A model generated the notes under the pieces. The model did no database searches. It was not told where the DNA came from and saw nothing but the letters and a program-made list of their open reading frames with translations. This document shows positions 63,848 to 64,000 of a stretch of DNA of 64,000 nucleotides, in pieces. Position 1 is the first letter of the stretch; each line of letters begins with the position of its first letter. The DNA is from Semisulcospira habei (lineage: Eukaryota > Mollusca > Gastropoda > Semisulcospiridae). Both the position numbers and the translations under genes were made by a program. The DNA lies in NCBI GenBank assembly GCA_036245525.1, contig BTPG01000003.1:154973733-155037732 (forward strand). The letters are read 5' to 3'.

Positions 63848-64000
63848 TATCTTCTGTATTTTGGCGCGGAAGAAAAAGAAAAAAATCCGGAGTTATGTTT
63901 CGTCAGCCTACAGTTATCACAACCCCAATGCAAAACGTCTTCGAGCCCACGACTAACATCGTGAGCCCGAGGACCTTTGCTCTACTGGGAAAGGACACAC

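Overview
The window is animal nuclear DNA with almost no host coding signal. It has no operons, no ribosome-binding-site-led ORFs, no rRNA and no intact tRNA gene, and most long ORFs come from microsatellites or homopolymers. Recognisable proteins all belong to retrotransposons. The repeat types (RTE-like LINE, L2/CR1-like and Jockey-like LINE 3' ends, tRNA-derived SINE with an AAGCGC..TATATAA-type tail, Penelope-like hammerhead relic, Ty3/gypsy-type Gag) and the very high microsatellite content fit a lophotrochozoan, probably a marine mollusc such as a gastropod. That placement is inference; the species cannot be read from the sequence.

Layout. 0-5.4 kb: hairpin elements, then an apparently intact 1004-codon LINE ORF on the minus strand, embedded in (ATGT)n. 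5.5-9.8 kb: hairpin elements and the 5' part of a minus-strand LTR retrotransposon (LTR, primer-binding site, broken gag). 10-20 kb: palindromic elements, a duplicated 230-bp segment, a SINE with a 12-bp target duplication, a hairpin element enclosing GC-rich sequence, and a 1-kb fold-back. 20.5-23.6 kb and 33.7-34.7 kb, with 42.6-47.2 kb: four related non-autonomous elements carrying a 3' hairpin and an internal microsatellite. One is interrupted by a LINE and one by a 3.27-kb unknown insertion. 26.6-29.5 kb: a Jockey/CR1-like LINE and a Penelope-like fragment. 36-46 kb: dense hairpin elements and minisatellites. 47-64 kb: hAT-like elements, SINEs, a second fold-back, an L2-like LINE 3' end and more hairpins.

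The dominant and most unusual feature is a set of long near-perfect palindromes, given working names here. Family A has core CATAGATCCTCATGAG. Family B has core AGCTTGGCGCC. Family C has core CGATGATTCCTGCAGG. Family D has core CATCCGGATGCGGC. Families A-D are almost always bounded by TTAA, with ends resembling TTAACYCTTT or TTAACTCATTC, like piggyBac-type MITEs. Family E has a GCGCGGGCC core and ends resembling CARTGCGCAAAA. Family F has core GGTGCTCCGCGGAGCACC. Family G has core GTCTGTGATTTTGGACC. Family H is mariner-like, with TA ends and arm TACTGACGAGCAAAAGAAAT. Differences between copies are mirrored on both arms, and many copies have lost exactly one arm.

All comparisons were made by eye. 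Boundaries are usually good to a few bases for palindromes and to tens of bases for decayed elements.
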